Positions 1 through 8,480 of a stretch of 9,661 nt of DNA are shown piece by piece. How positions within the stretch are numbered: position 1 is the stretch's first letter; each line of letters opens with the position of its first letter. A program made the position numbers and the translations under genes. The DNA comes from Dysgonomonas sp. (GTDB lineage: Bacteria > Bacteroidota > Bacteroidia > Bacteroidales > Dysgonomonadaceae): the NCBI GenBank assembly GCA_003523545.1, contig DQAM01000453.1:1-9661 (forward strand), written 5' to 3'. The notes under the pieces were generated by a model. It did not search any database. It was not told where the DNA came from and saw nothing but the letters and a program-made list of their open reading frames with translations.

Positions 1-48
1 AGTTACCTGCAAATATAAAAACGGGTAATATTGTAACACAAAAATAAT

Positions 49-1218
49 ATGAAATTTAGGTATTCTATTATATTGCTGTTTCTGTTGGCTTCTGTCGCAA
101 TGGTGGAAGCCCAACAGAAATATTACATCCGTATGGCGGACTCCGAAATAAAAAGAAACCCTGAACCGTGGATGCTCGATTTTTCGAAAGCTCCGAAGTG
201 GAACTATTGCCACGGGCTCGAACTACAAGCTATATTGCAGGTATGGCAAAAAACAGGAATCGGAAAATACTACGATTATGCGTATGAATTTGCCGATATG
301 ATGGTAGAATCCGACGGACAAATAAAAACTTACAAACCTCACGAATACAATATCGATAGGGTAAATTCTGGAAAATTTCTTTTTCCGGTATACGAAAAAA
401 GCAAAGAAGAACGTTTCAAAAAAGCTATCGGACTGATGCGCGACCAGATGAAGACTCATCCTCGAACAAAAGACGGCAGTTTCTGGCACAAAAAAGTATA
501 TCCGCATCAGGTATGGCTCGACGGAATTTATATGGCTTCTCCTTTCTTAGCACAATACGCAAAAAAATTTGATGAACCTTCGTTATATGACGATGTAGCT
601 TTACAGATTATAGACTGCCACAAGTATATGTTGGACGAAAAAACAGGCTTGTATTACCACGGTTGGGACGAGAGCCGTCAGCAGAAATGGTCGGACCCCG
701 AAACAGGACTTTCGCCACACTTCTGGTCGAGAAGTATCGGCTGGTACATGATGGCAATGGTAGACGCTCTAGATTTTCTTCCCCAGAATCATCCAAAACG
801 TAGTGAAATACTATCGATATTGCAAAATCTTTCGAAATCTATAGAAAATTTCAGAGACCCGCAAACAGGTATGTGGTATCAGGTAACCGACCAGATAAAC
901 CGCGAGGGGAATTATCAGGAGTCTACAGGTTCGGCAATGTTCATTTACACTTGGGTAAAAGGCGCGCAAAAAGGCTATCTCGATAAGTCGTATCTGAAAA
1001 AAGGACAAGAGGCCTACAATCAGTTTGTCAAAAGATTTATTAAGGAAAATGAAGATGGTACTATCTCCGTGACCGATTGCTGTGCAGTTGCCGGGCTGGG
1101 CGGAGAAAAAGTTTACCGGGACGGAAGTTTCGAATATTATATCAGCGAACCTATCCGCGACAACGACCCGAAAGCGGTTTCACCGTTTATTATGGTCAGT
1201 ATTTTACTGAATAAGTAA
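49..1218 (+). CDS. GH105 family unsaturated (rhamno)galacturonyl hydrolase, periplasmic
   Basis: A 389-aa protein of the YteR/RhiN type. The family hydrates and releases the 4,5-unsaturated galacturonate left at the non-reducing end of oligosaccharides by pectin or rhamnogalacturonan lyases. Residues 1-21 form a signal peptide with likely cleavage at VEA|QQ and no lipobox, so a soluble periplasmic enzyme is expected. Family hallmarks seen are HQVWLDGIYM (153-162), in which D158 matches the catalytic Asp of YteR; YHGWDES (203-209) with H204; the WSRSIGWY block (226-233); and the C-terminal IRDNDPKAVSPF segment. Length is close to the usual 350-390 aa. The ATG at 49 is chosen because it is directly followed by the signal peptide; there is no Shine-Dalgarno, as is common in Bacteroidota. 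Only 48 nt upstream are visible, so it may be internal to a longer operon. Whether it prefers rhamnogalacturonyl or galacturonyl substrates cannot be told from sequence. Family assignment is secure. Confidence 0.93.
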   Translation: MKFRYSIILLFLLASVAMVEAQQKYYIRMADSEIKRNPEPWMLDFSKAPKWNYCHGLELQAILQVWQKTGIGKYYDYAYEFADMMVESDGQIKTYKPHEYNIDRVNSGKFLFPVYEKSKEERFKKAIGLMRDQMKTHPRTKDGSFWHKKVYPHQVWLDGIYMASPFLAQYAKKFDEPSLYDDVALQIIDCHKYMLDEKTGLYYHGWDESRQQKWSDPETGLSPHFWSRSIGWYMMAMVDALDFLPQNHPKRSEILSILQNLSKSIENFRDPQTGMWYQVTDQINREGNYQESTGSAMFIYTWVKGAQKGYLDKSYLKKGQEAYNQFVKRFIKENEDGTISVTDCCAVAGLGGEKVYRDGSFEYYISEPIRDNDPKAVSPFIMVSILLNK

Positions 1219-1243
1219 GACTAATGAGCCAATTAGTTAATAA

Positions 1244-1283
1244 GATAATTTAAAAATTTATCATTCATAATTCTTAAATTATC
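1244..1283. repeat. Inverted repeat in the GH105-GH95 spacer
   Basis: GATAATTTAA (1244-1253) is exactly reverse-complementary to TTAAATTATC (1274-1283), with a 20-nt AT-rich loop. In RNA it would give a 10-bp hairpin with only one G-C pair, ending 16 nt before the GH95 start. There is no T-run after it, so it is not a standard terminator. It might be an mRNA processing or stability element, a regulator site, or chance in a very AT-rich spacer. The rest of the 1219-1299 spacer shows nothing else that I can support. Confidence 0.4.
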
Positions 1284-1299
1284 ATTTCTAAAATACCTT

Positions 1300-3765
1300 A
1301 TGAAAAATATAATTATTCTGCTTATACTTCTTACTGCTTTTGACGGATTATCGGCTAAGGAAGGAAATACGGGCATGAAGCTTTGGTACGATAAGCCCGC
1401 TTTTGTATGGGTAGAAGCTTTGCCCTTGGGCAACGGACGCCTGGGAGCAATGGTTTACGGAAATCCTTCGAAAGAGGAAATTCAGTTAAACGAAGAAACT
1501 TTCTGGGGAGGCAGTCCGTATAACAATACCAATCCTTTGGCAAAAGATTCGCTCGACATAATCAGGGAATTAATATTCGAAGGTAAAAATCTGGAAGCAC
1601 AAAAGATTGCAGGCAGGACAATTTCCGCTCAAAAGGCTAATGGAATGCCGTATCAAACAATCGGCAGTCTGAATCTGGAATTTAGAGGGCATGAAAGTTA
1701 TACAAATTTCTACCGGGACTTAGATATTGAACGGGCAGTAGCTACAACTTCTTACGATGTAGACGGCATTCAATATAAAAGAGAAGTTTTTACTTCTTTC
1801 ACCGACCAATTGGTTATAATAAGGCTGACTTCTTCGGGTAAAAATAAGATAGATTTTAATGCTAAAATAACTACTCCTAACAAACAAAATACCCGTTCTA
1901 CGCATGAAGGAATGTTGAGAATGGATGCTCTTTCTTCAACTCACGAGGGAATTGAGGGAAAAGTAAAATCGGTCACTTTAGTGAAAGTTATTAATGAAGG
2001 TGGGACACAAAACTTTTTATCCGACAGCATTCTGAGTGTACAGAATGCAAATAGCGTATACATTTACATATCCATAGGAACAAACTTTAAAAACTACAAA
2101 GATATATCGGGGGACGCATTGAAAGAAGCCGAAAAATACATATCACACGCAGGCAAAAAAACATATCCGCAATATCTTTCCGCCCATACTGCTTATTACA
2201 GAATTTTTTTCGACCGGGTAAAACTGGATTTAGGAGAGAACGGACAAGTGAATAAGCCGACCGATGTACGGGTACGGGAATTCGCTTCTGTTTTCGACCC
2301 GCAACTGGCAGCATTGTATTTTCAGTTCGGGCGGTATCTGCTGATAAGCTGTTCACAACCCGGAGGGCAGGCGGCCAATTTACAGGGAATCTGGAACTAT
2401 AAACTTCACGCTCCCTGGGATGGAAAATACACTGTGAATATCAATACAGAAATGAATTACTGGCCTGCGGAAGTTACTAATCTGACGGAAATGCACGAAC
2501 CTTTCCTGCAGTTAGTCAGAGAGATTTCTCAAACAGGAAAACAAACTGCCGGAATGTACGGCGTCAGGGGATGGGCGTTACATCACAATACCGATATCTG
2601 GCGTTCGACCGGGGCCGTAGACGGTCCCCGCTACGGAATATGGCCGACATCCAATGCTTGGTTTTGCCAGCATCTTTGGGATAGATACCTGTATTCGGGA
2701 GATAAGAATTATCTAGCCTCAGTTTTCCCGATGATGAAAGAAGCCAGTTTATTTTTCATCGATTTCCTGATAAAAGAACCTGAAAACGGTTGGCTGGTGG
2801 TTAGTCCTTCCAATTCGCCGGAAAACATCCCCGCATTCAACAAAAAGGCGGGAGCAGCACTCTATGCCGGATGTACAATGGACAATCAACTCGTATTCGA
2901 TTTATTCACCAATACAGTCAAATCTGCACGGATTTTAGGAATAGAAAAAGACTTGGTAAATAAACTTGAAGAACTGATACCGCAACTTCCTCCTATGCAG
3001 ATAGGGCAATATAACCAATTGCAGGAATGGATGGAAGACTGGGATAATCCGAAAGACCATCACAGGCATATTTCTCACTTGTGGGGACTTTATCCCGGAT
3101 ATCAGATAAATGCTTTCGAAACGCCCGAATTGTTCGAAGCATCTAAAAATACGTTGATACAGCGTGGCGACCCTTCTACAGGTTGGGCAATGGGATGGAA
3201 AGTCTGCCTGTGGGCGCGACTATTAGACGGTAATCACGCTTATAAACTAATTAAGGAACAAATAAAACCCACGACTGAGGAATCGGGACAGAACGGGGGC
3301 ACCTACCCTAACCTATTCGATGCACATCCACCTTTCCAGATTGACGGTAATTTCGGATGTACGGCGGGTATTGCCGAAATGCTCATTCAGAGCCATGCAG
3401 GAGCGATACACTTGCTTCCTGCTATTCCCGACGAATGGAAATCAGGTCAGGTTAACGGTATCCGTTGCAGAGGAGGATTTGAAATAGAAAACATGAAATG
3501 GGAAAACGGGAAAGTAAAATCCCTGACAATTAAATCGAATATCGGAGGACAACTACGACTGCGTTCCGAATCGGTTTTATCCGTAAACGGAAATCCTTTA
3601 AAAATTGCCGGGAACAATACCAATCCTTTTTATGAAGTTCAGCAGGTAAAAACGCCCCTTATATCTTCATTAGCTACGTTACAGCCGGACTATTCAAAAA
3701 AGAATATTCCTGTATATGAGATAGACACTCAGGCAGGCAATTCATATACTTTTGTAAGTAAATAA
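1300..3765 (+). CDS. GH95 family alpha-L-fucosidase / alpha-L-galactosidase
   Basis: An 821-aa exo-glycosidase of family GH95, whose members hydrolyse terminal alpha-1,2-L-fucose or alpha-L-galactose by an inverting mechanism. A signal peptide (1-19, LSA|KE) without lipobox points to the periplasm; starting at Met26 would lose it, so ATG 1300 is preferred. An N-terminal beta-sandwich domain opens with [24 protein letters not shown] (28-51) and the LNEETFWGG motif (63-71). The (alpha/alpha)6 barrel follows at about 290-700 with LQGIWN (361-366), [12 protein letters not shown] (380-391), SPSNSPEN (502-509), [13 protein letters not shown] (588-600) and [11 protein letters not shown] (676-686), then a C-terminal beta domain. 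By analogy with the Bifidobacterium bifidum enzyme, N380/N382 and D682 would be the base-activating Asn pair and the general base, with E508 the likely general acid from spacing (E576 is less likely). The gene ends 12 nt before the lyase start, so the two are probably co-transcribed. Fucose versus L-galactose preference is unresolved. Confidence 0.92.
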   Translation: MKNIIILLILLTAFDGLSAKEGNTGMKLWYDKPAFVWVEALPLGNGRLGAMVYGNPSKEEIQLNEETFWGGSPYNNTNPLAKDSLDIIRELIFEGKNLEAQKIAGRTISAQKANGMPYQTIGSLNLEFRGHESYTNFYRDLDIERAVATTSYDVDGIQYKREVFTSFTDQLVIIRLTSSGKNKIDFNAKITTPNKQNTRSTHEGMLRMDALSSTHEGIEGKVKSVTLVKVINEGGTQNFLSDSILSVQNANSVYIYISIGTNFKNYKDISGDALKEAEKYISHAGKKTYPQYLSAHTAYYRIFFDRVKLDLGENGQVNKPTDVRVREFASVFDPQLAALYFQFGRYLLISCSQPGGQAANLQGIWNYKLHAPWDGKYTVNINTEMNYWPAEVTNLTEMHEPFLQLVREISQTGKQTAGMYGVRGWALHHNTDIWRSTGAVDGPRYGIWPTSNAWFCQHLWDRYLYSGDKNYLASVFPMMKEASLFFIDFLIKEPENGWLVVSPSNSPENIPAFNKKAGAALYAGCTMDNQLVFDLFTNTVKSARILGIEKDLVNKLEELIPQLPPMQIGQYNQLQEWMEDWDNPKDHHRHISHLWGLYPGYQINAFETPELFEASKNTLIQRGDPSTGWAMGWKVCLWARLLDGNHAYKLIKEQIKPTTEESGQNGGTYPNLFDAHPPFQIDGNFGCTAGIAEMLIQSHAGAIHLLPAIPDEWKSGQVNGIRCRGGFEIENMKWENGKVKSLTIKSNIGGQLRLRSESVLSVNGNPLKIAGNNTNPFYEVQQVKTPLISSLATLQPDYSKKNIPVYEIDTQAGNSYTFVSK

Positions 3766-3777
3766 AATATACTTATC

Positions 3778-5166
3778 ATGAAAAAAATACAGAATATATT
3801 GTTTTTATTCATCATCTACTGTTCGGGAATTTCTGCGCAAACACCCGCTTTTCCGGGAGCGGAAGGAGGTGGAAAATACGTATCAGGCGGACGTGGGGGA
3901 ACGGTTTATTATGTCAATTCCCTCGAAGATACAAAGACAGGAGACAAGAAAACCCGCGAAGGCACGCTACGTTGGTGCCTGGACAGGAATGATACTGCAA
4001 AAATCATTTTATTCAAAGTAGCGGGAATTATCCACCTTAATTCAACGCTTAATATTCCTTCTAATACCACTATTGCCGGACAATCGGCTCCGGGCGACGG
4101 TATCTGCATAGCCGGTTATCCGGTAAAAATAGACGGGGATAATGTTATCGTGCGTTTTATGCGGTTCCGGATGGGTGACCTCAACGGTGTGGAAGACGAC
4201 TCTTTCAAAGGTATAAGGCATAAAGACATCATAATAGACCATTGCTCTATGAGTTGGAGTACCGACGAATGCGCTTCGTTTTACGATAATGAGAATTTTA
4301 CTTTACAATGGTCTATCCTATCCGAAAGCCTGAGGGCATCGGTGCATAAAAAAGGGAATCACGGATTTGCAGGAATCTGGGGAGGAAAGAAGGCTACCTT
4401 TCATCATAATTTATTGGCTCATCACGACAGCCGTAATCCGCGCATGTGCGGAAGCCGTTATTCAGCCCAACCCGAACTGGAATTAGTCGATTTCCGTAAT
4501 AATGTGATATTTAACTGGGGCTCAAACAGCGGTTATGCAGGAGAAGGCGGAAAATATAATTTTGTAAACAATTATTATAAACCTTCCAAAACATCGTTGA
4601 ATCCCAACCGTATTTTTGCGCCCAATGCCGATTTGGGAGACAATAAGCAACAAGCAGGCGTATGGGGTAAATTTTATCTGGCAGGTAATTACTTCCACAA
4701 TGATAAAAAAACAACAAAAGATAACCTTTTAGGATTCCAGCCACACCCCAAAACAAAAGACAAAAAAGATTTATTATCAGATAAACCATTCGATGTACCG
4801 TTTGTAAAAACAGACGATGCTGTTACTGCTTATGAGAAGGTTTTACAATATGCAGGAGCTAGTTATAAAAGGGATAAAACGGACACCCGCATTATACAAG
4901 AGACAAAAGAAGGTTTGACTCCTGTCCGTGCATCGGACAATGCGGGAACAAAGCCGGGGATGATAGATTCGCAGAATGATGTCGGCGGATGGGAGGAATA
5001 TGATTACAACCCTGCCGAAATTCTTCCCGATACGAATATAGACGGTATCCCCGACGGCTGGCTCGAAAAAAATTATCCCGGTAAAAAAGCGAATGACAGG
5101 GACGAAGAAGGATATACTTATCTGGAATTGTATCTGAATAGTTTAGTAAAAGATATCATTAAGTAG
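3778..5166 (+). CDS. Family 1 pectate lyase (PL1), secreted, with acidic C-terminal tail
   Basis: A 462-aa polysaccharide lyase that cleaves alpha-1,4-linked galacturonan by calcium-dependent beta-elimination. Residues 1-20 are a signal peptide (ISA|QTP) with no lipobox. The mature protein starts with the FPGAEGGGKYVSGGRGG motif (25-41) typical of Bacteroidota PL1 lyases. The parallel beta-helix follows: STLNIPSNTTIAGQSAPGDGI (89-109), NVIVRFMRFRMGD (122-134), IIIDHCSMSWSTDE (151-164) with D154, D163 and E164 as likely calcium ligands, and HHDSRNPRMCG (215-225), where R219 or R222 would be the catalytic Arg. The last 45 residues hold DTNIDGIPDGW (418-428) and NDRDEEGYTYLELYLNSL (439-456), an Asp-rich thrombospondin-3/dockerin-like calcium-binding pattern often seen at the end of these lyases. 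Its product carries the unsaturated end that the GH105 two genes upstream removes. Low-methyl pectin is the expected substrate; pectin lyase activity cannot be excluded. Confidence 0.9.
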   Translation: MKKIQNILFLFIIYCSGISAQTPAFPGAEGGGKYVSGGRGGTVYYVNSLEDTKTGDKKTREGTLRWCLDRNDTAKIILFKVAGIIHLNSTLNIPSNTTIAGQSAPGDGICIAGYPVKIDGDNVIVRFMRFRMGDLNGVEDDSFKGIRHKDIIIDHCSMSWSTDECASFYDNENFTLQWSILSESLRASVHKKGNHGFAGIWGGKKATFHHNLLAHHDSRNPRMCGSRYSAQPELELVDFRNNVIFNWGSNSGYAGEGGKYNFVNNYYKPSKTSLNPNRIFAPNADLGDNKQQAGVWGKFYLAGNYFHNDKKTTKDNLLGFQPHPKTKDKKDLLSDKPFDVPFVKTDDAVTAYEKVLQYAGASYKRDKTDTRIIQETKEGLTPVRASDNAGTKPGMIDSQNDVGGWEEYDYNPAEILPDTNIDGIPDGWLEKNYPGKKANDRDEEGYTYLELYLNSLVKDIIK

Positions 5167-5302
5167 AAATTTGGCAGCAATTGTGCAAAAGAAACAATTT
5201 GACTACCCTTAAGTGTCAAAAATCCCCCCTATAAGATAGAGAATATAACTTAATATTGCAGATATAAACCTAACGATTAATTAAACCAAATTTATTATTA
5301 CC
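5167..5302 (+). promoter_or_regulatory. PL1-susC spacer, probable susC leader and promoter region
   Basis: This 136-nt spacer is the longest gene-free stretch in the window. It contains a 6-bp inverted repeat (5198-5220), a run of six C (5224-5229), and TAATATTGCA (5251-5260). The last matches the Bacteroides -7 consensus TAnnTTTG, with GC-A following, at all but one position. No TTTG -33 box lies at the right distance upstream; the C-run sits there instead, as might be expected of an activator-dependent promoter. A second, weaker pairing is TTTG at 5170-5173 with ACAATTTG at 5194-5201. No terminator is visible after the lyase gene, so read-through from the enzymes is also possible. The start codon at 5303 has no Shine-Dalgarno and lies in AT-rich sequence. 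Confidence 0.4.
5198..5220. repeat. Inverted repeat TTTGAC / GTCAAA upstream of susC
   Basis: TTTGAC (5198-5203) and GTCAAA (5215-5220) are perfect 6-bp arms around an 11-nt centre. With one T bulged, two further pairs (AC/GT) form, leaving a CCTTAA loop. It is followed at once by AAATCCCCCC rather than a T-run, so it does not look like an intrinsic terminator. Its place upstream of the possible -7 element makes a regulator-binding site (for example of a hybrid two-component regulator) a reasonable guess, but nothing in the sequence proves this. Confidence 0.4.
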
Positions 5303-8300
5303 ATGCAAAAGACAAACTTAAAATTCTTGTCTGTGCTGCTCATTGTGTGTTGTTTATTTTGTTGGCAAAATGTATATGCACAACAAAAAACCATAACAGG
5401 GACAGTTAGAGATACAAAAGGAGAAGCCCTCATCGGGGTTTCCATTATTGCAGTAGGCTCCTCTACAGGAACAGCTACGGATATCGACGGAAAATATTCC
5501 TTATCCGTTCCGGAAAGTGCCAGAACCTTACAAGCCAAGTACATTGGGATGAAAACTATCGATATACCCATCACAGGGTCTGTAATCGATATTGTTATGC
5601 ATGAGGACTTGTCCGAACTGGACGAAGTTGTAGTAATCGGATACGGGACCATTAAGAAAAATGACCTGACCGGTTCGGTAGGTAGTGTTTCATCTGATAA
5701 ATTGACAGCCAAAGGAACTACCAGTGTTATGGAATCGCTACAGGGGCAGGTTGCCGGAGTCGATATCAGCCAGACATCCAGTAGAGCAGGTGGAGGATTC
5801 GATATACAGATACGCGGAAAAAGTTCTATTCAACAAGGAAGCAGTCCTTTATATGTGGTAGACGGAGTAGTAACAGATGGAATCGATTTTCTGAATCCTG
5901 CTGACATCGAGCGTCTGGATGTTTTAAAAGACGCCTCATCTACAGCTATTTATGGCTCCAGAGCTACAAACGGAGTAGTAATGGTTACTACCAAACAAGG
6001 AAAAGTAGGTGAAGGAAGGGTTTCCGTATCTTATGATGGTTATTATGGCATAAGGTCGGTTGCACGAATGCCTGATTTTATGAATGGAGACGACTTTTCC
6101 GACTATCGTTTTGCACGTTATACCACATTAAAATCGAGCCAAGACGGCATACCTATTTATGAAATGACATCTGGCAACCTGAAAAACTTTTGGAATGCTG
6201 ATAGTGAAATTATGAAACGTAAATTCGCAGAAAAAGATTATACAGATTGGTCGGATTTGGTCACTCAGGACGGCCAACAACAAAACCATTTTATAAGTAT
6301 TAACGGCGGATCAAATAATATGTCCTACCGCATTGGTTTGGGATACCAGAACGAGGAAGGAATCTTCGTCAGCGATAATTATAACCGATATAATATCAAA
6401 GGTTCTGTCGATAATAAAGTTAATGATACATTTTCAATCGGATTGTCCACGAATTTAGCTATGACCGAAAAAGACTTTGGAAGTAAAAACGCCGTGTTAA
6501 ACAGTTTCAGGACAAATCCTTATTTTATTCCTTATGATAAGAACGGCGATCTTGTGATGCTTCCCGGTGGTATGGAAATATTTGAAAGTACAGGTCAATT
6601 CTCCAGTATTATCAATCCATTGATCGATATGCAAAATGCAGTGGATAATACCAAAAATTATGATATCCTAGCAAACTTTTACGCTCAATATAATCCTACT
6701 TCTGACCTCACATTAAAAACTACTTTTTCCCCAACATATTTCAAAAGCCGTCACGGAATATATAATGGAATCAACACTGCAGCGCAATACTCTAAAGGTG
6801 TCAGCAGCGCAGAAGTCACAAATAAGGAAAGATTTACTTATACCTGGGACAATCAGATAAACTACCAGAAGATGTGGGGTGATCATGATTTTAATGGTAT
6901 GTATTTATTCAGTATCTATGATAGTAAATATGATGAGGATTATATTAAAGTAAACGATATGCCTTACGATGCAGGCTTTCATAATCTTGAGTCTGCTTCG
7001 GATATCGAAAGGGTGATGAGTAATTACCAACGTATAACTATGTTGTCTCATGCATTACGTTTCAATTATACTTACAAAGGTAAATATCTGGCGACAGTTT
7101 CGAGCCGTTGGGACGGTTCATCCAAATTCAATAAGAACGACAGGTGGGGAATGTTCCCTTCAGTTGCATTGGCATGGCGTGCTTCGGAAGAAGATTTTCT
7201 GAAAGCTGATTTTTTGAGCAACCTGAAATTAAGGGTAAGCTTCGGATATACAGGTAACAACGGAGTAGTAGGGCCGTATGATACACAAAGCCTAGCAAGT
7301 ACAAAGTATTGGTATGATTTTGGAGGAACTTTGGCAAATGGTTACGGGCCTAACGGCATTATTAAGAAAAACCTTACATGGGAAAAATCAAAAGAATATA
7401 ATGTCGGACTCGATTTCGGATTCTTTAACGGACGTATAAACGGATCAGTAGATTACTATAATAAATTGTCGGAAGATCTGATTATGGCGAGAAAGATGCC
7501 GTTTGAGTCGGGAGCATATGGTGGAACCATGTGGGACAATATTGGTAAAGTACGCAATAAGGGTGTCGAAATAGCACTGACAACTGTAAATGTGGATTCT
7601 AAAGACTGGAGATGGACAACCAGCTTTACCTTCGCCGCAAATAAGAACTCTATCGAAGAATTGTATGGGGGTAAAGTAGATGATGTGGGTAACAGATGGT
7701 TTATCGGGGAGCCGATAGATGTACTTTACGGATATAAGGTTACCGGAGTCTGGACTGCCGCCGAAGCTGCTGAAGCCGCTAAATACAAACAGTATGAAGG
7801 ACAGGCTAAAGTCCTGGATAAAGATAATAACTATGCCATAGATGGAAAAGACATGGTTATACAAGGGCACGTACAACCCGACTGGACAGGAAACCTGACT
7901 TCAAATCTATACTGGAGGGATTTTGATTTCTCGTTTTCAATTTATACAAAACAGGGATCAACTGTATTCAGCCCATTTATAGTAGAATTTACCGATTATA
8001 AAGACCGTGGTCGTAATAAGCTGAAAATGGATTATTACATTCCTGCCGGAACACCCGTCCTGAATGCTGATGGTACGGTAGGAACGTCTGCCGGACATAA
8101 TAGCCAGTCGTATCCTTATCCCAATAATAACAATAATTATGGTGGAGGTAACTTCTGGGGAACATCTTCTACGACTATTAGTGAAACGGATACTAGTCCG
8201 GCTACTTCCAATTATTCGAATCATTATGTAGATGCATCGTTTGTGAAGGTAAAGAATATAACATTTGGATACACCCTTCCCCGTAAGCTGATCTCAAAAG

Positions 8301-8461
8301 CGGGTTTATCATCATTAAGGGTTTATATGAATGTATTGAATCCATTCGTATTTACAGATTATAAAGGCTTTGATCCGGAATGGGCTTCTGCATCTTTGTC
8401 TGATGGTAGTGGCGGACCAAGCTCGGTGACTTATCAGTTCGGTGTAAACCTAAAATTCTAA
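5303..8461 (+). CDS. SusC/RagA-like TonB-linked outer-membrane transporter
   Basis: A complete 1052-aa SusC-type receptor that, with its SusD partner, imports oligosaccharides across the outer membrane using TonB energy. A signal peptide (1-26, VYA|QQ) is followed by a carboxypeptidase-regulatory-like beta-sandwich domain at 29-103 (ITGTVRDTKGEALIGVSI), the TonB-box-like DEVVVIGYG (107-115), and a plug domain at about 116-235 with the hallmarks IQIRGKSSI, PLYVVDGV, IERLDVLKDASSTAIYGSRATNGVVMVTTK. The rest is the beta-barrel, with canonical SusC blocks RWDGSSKF, FPSVALAWRASEE, LRVSFGYTGNNG, PDWTGNLTSNLYW and YVDASFVKVKNITFGYTLP, ending in YQFGVNLKF with the C-terminal Phe needed for barrel assembly. 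A short Asn-rich loop (941-945, then Tyr-Gly-Gly-Gly) lies in a late extracellular region. The stop lies 19 nt before the susD-like start, so the two are co-transcribed. The glycan cannot be read from this gene; the neighbours suggest pectic oligosaccharides. Confidence 0.96.
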   Translation: MQKTNLKFLSVLLIVCCLFCWQNVYAQQKTITGTVRDTKGEALIGVSIIAVGSSTGTATDIDGKYSLSVPESARTLQAKYIGMKTIDIPITGSVIDIVMHEDLSELDEVVVIGYGTIKKNDLTGSVGSVSSDKLTAKGTTSVMESLQGQVAGVDISQTSSRAGGGFDIQIRGKSSIQQGSSPLYVVDGVVTDGIDFLNPADIERLDVLKDASSTAIYGSRATNGVVMVTTKQGKVGEGRVSVSYDGYYGIRSVARMPDFMNGDDFSDYRFARYTTLKSSQDGIPIYEMTSGNLKNFWNADSEIMKRKFAEKDYTDWSDLVTQDGQQQNHFISINGGSNNMSYRIGLGYQNEEGIFVSDNYNRYNIKGSVDNKVNDTFSIGLSTNLAMTEKDFGSKNAVLNSFRTNPYFIPYDKNGDLVMLPGGMEIFESTGQFSSIINPLIDMQNAVDNTKNYDILANFYAQYNPTSDLTLKTTFSPTYFKSRHGIYNGINTAAQYSKGVSSAEVTNKERFTYTWDNQINYQKMWGDHDFNGMYLFSIYDSKYDEDYIKVNDMPYDAGFHNLESASDIERVMSNYQRITMLSHALRFNYTYKGKYLATVSSRWDGSSKFNKNDRWGMFPSVALAWRASEEDFLKADFLSNLKLRVSFGYTGNNGVVGPYDTQSLASTKYWYDFGGTLANGYGPNGIIKKNLTWEKSKEYNVGLDFGFFNGRINGSVDYYNKLSEDLIMARKMPFESGAYGGTMWDNIGKVRNKGVEIALTTVNVDSKDWRWTTSFTFAANKNSIEELYGGKVDDVGNRWFIGEPIDVLYGYKVTGVWTAAEAAEAAKYKQYEGQAKVLDKDNNYAIDGKDMVIQGHVQPDWTGNLTSNLYWRDFDFSFSIYTKQGSTVFSPFIVEFTDYKDRGRNKLKMDYYIPAGTPVLNADGTVGTSAGHNSQSYPYPNNNNNYGGGNFWGTSSTTISETDTSPATSNYSNHYVDASFVKVKNITFGYTLPRKLISKAGLSSLRVYMNVLNPFVFTDYKGFDPEWASASLSDGSGGPSSVTYQFGVNLKF

Positions 8462-8473
8462 CCTAAAAATTAC

Positions 8474-8478
8474 AGGAG
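8474..8478 (+). promoter_or_regulatory. Shine-Dalgarno-like AGGAG before susD
   Basis: AGGAG lies 2 nt before the ATG at 8481. It is the only gene in the window with a clear purine-rich ribosome-binding site, although the spacing is shorter than the usual 5-9 nt. It supports ATG 8481 as the start of the SusD-like protein. Confidence 0.4.
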
Positions 8479-8480
8479 AA

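Noticed and set aside
26..33. TAATATTG at 26-33 as a -7 promoter element for GH105
   Set aside because: It repeats the octamer of the susC spacer, but would leave a leader of only about 10 nt and has no -33 partner in the visible sequence.
2..37. Short inverted repeats GTTAC/GTAAC and TTACC/GGTAA before the GH105 gene
   Set aside because: The arms are only 5 bp, the two pairings exclude each other, and the window begins here, so they cannot be told from chance.
5198..5235. Inverted repeat after the lyase gene as an intrinsic terminator
   Set aside because: The stem is only 6 bp and is followed by AAATCCCCCC instead of a T-run on either strand, so a terminator call is not supported.
5281..5712. 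143-codon open frame on the - strand over the start of the SusC gene
   Set aside because: It lies antisense to the signal peptide, regulatory-like domain and TonB box of a clear SusC gene, and its translation resembles no family I know.
7445..7876. 143-codon open frame on the - strand inside the SusC gene
   Set aside because: It is antisense to conserved beta-barrel blocks and its composition shows no protein-like pattern; it is a shadow of the real gene.
8120..8155. AAT/AAC-rich stretch in the SusC gene as a microsatellite
   Set aside because: It codes for only five Asn residues in a variable barrel loop and is not a regular repeat; Asn-rich loops at this point are common in SusC proteins.
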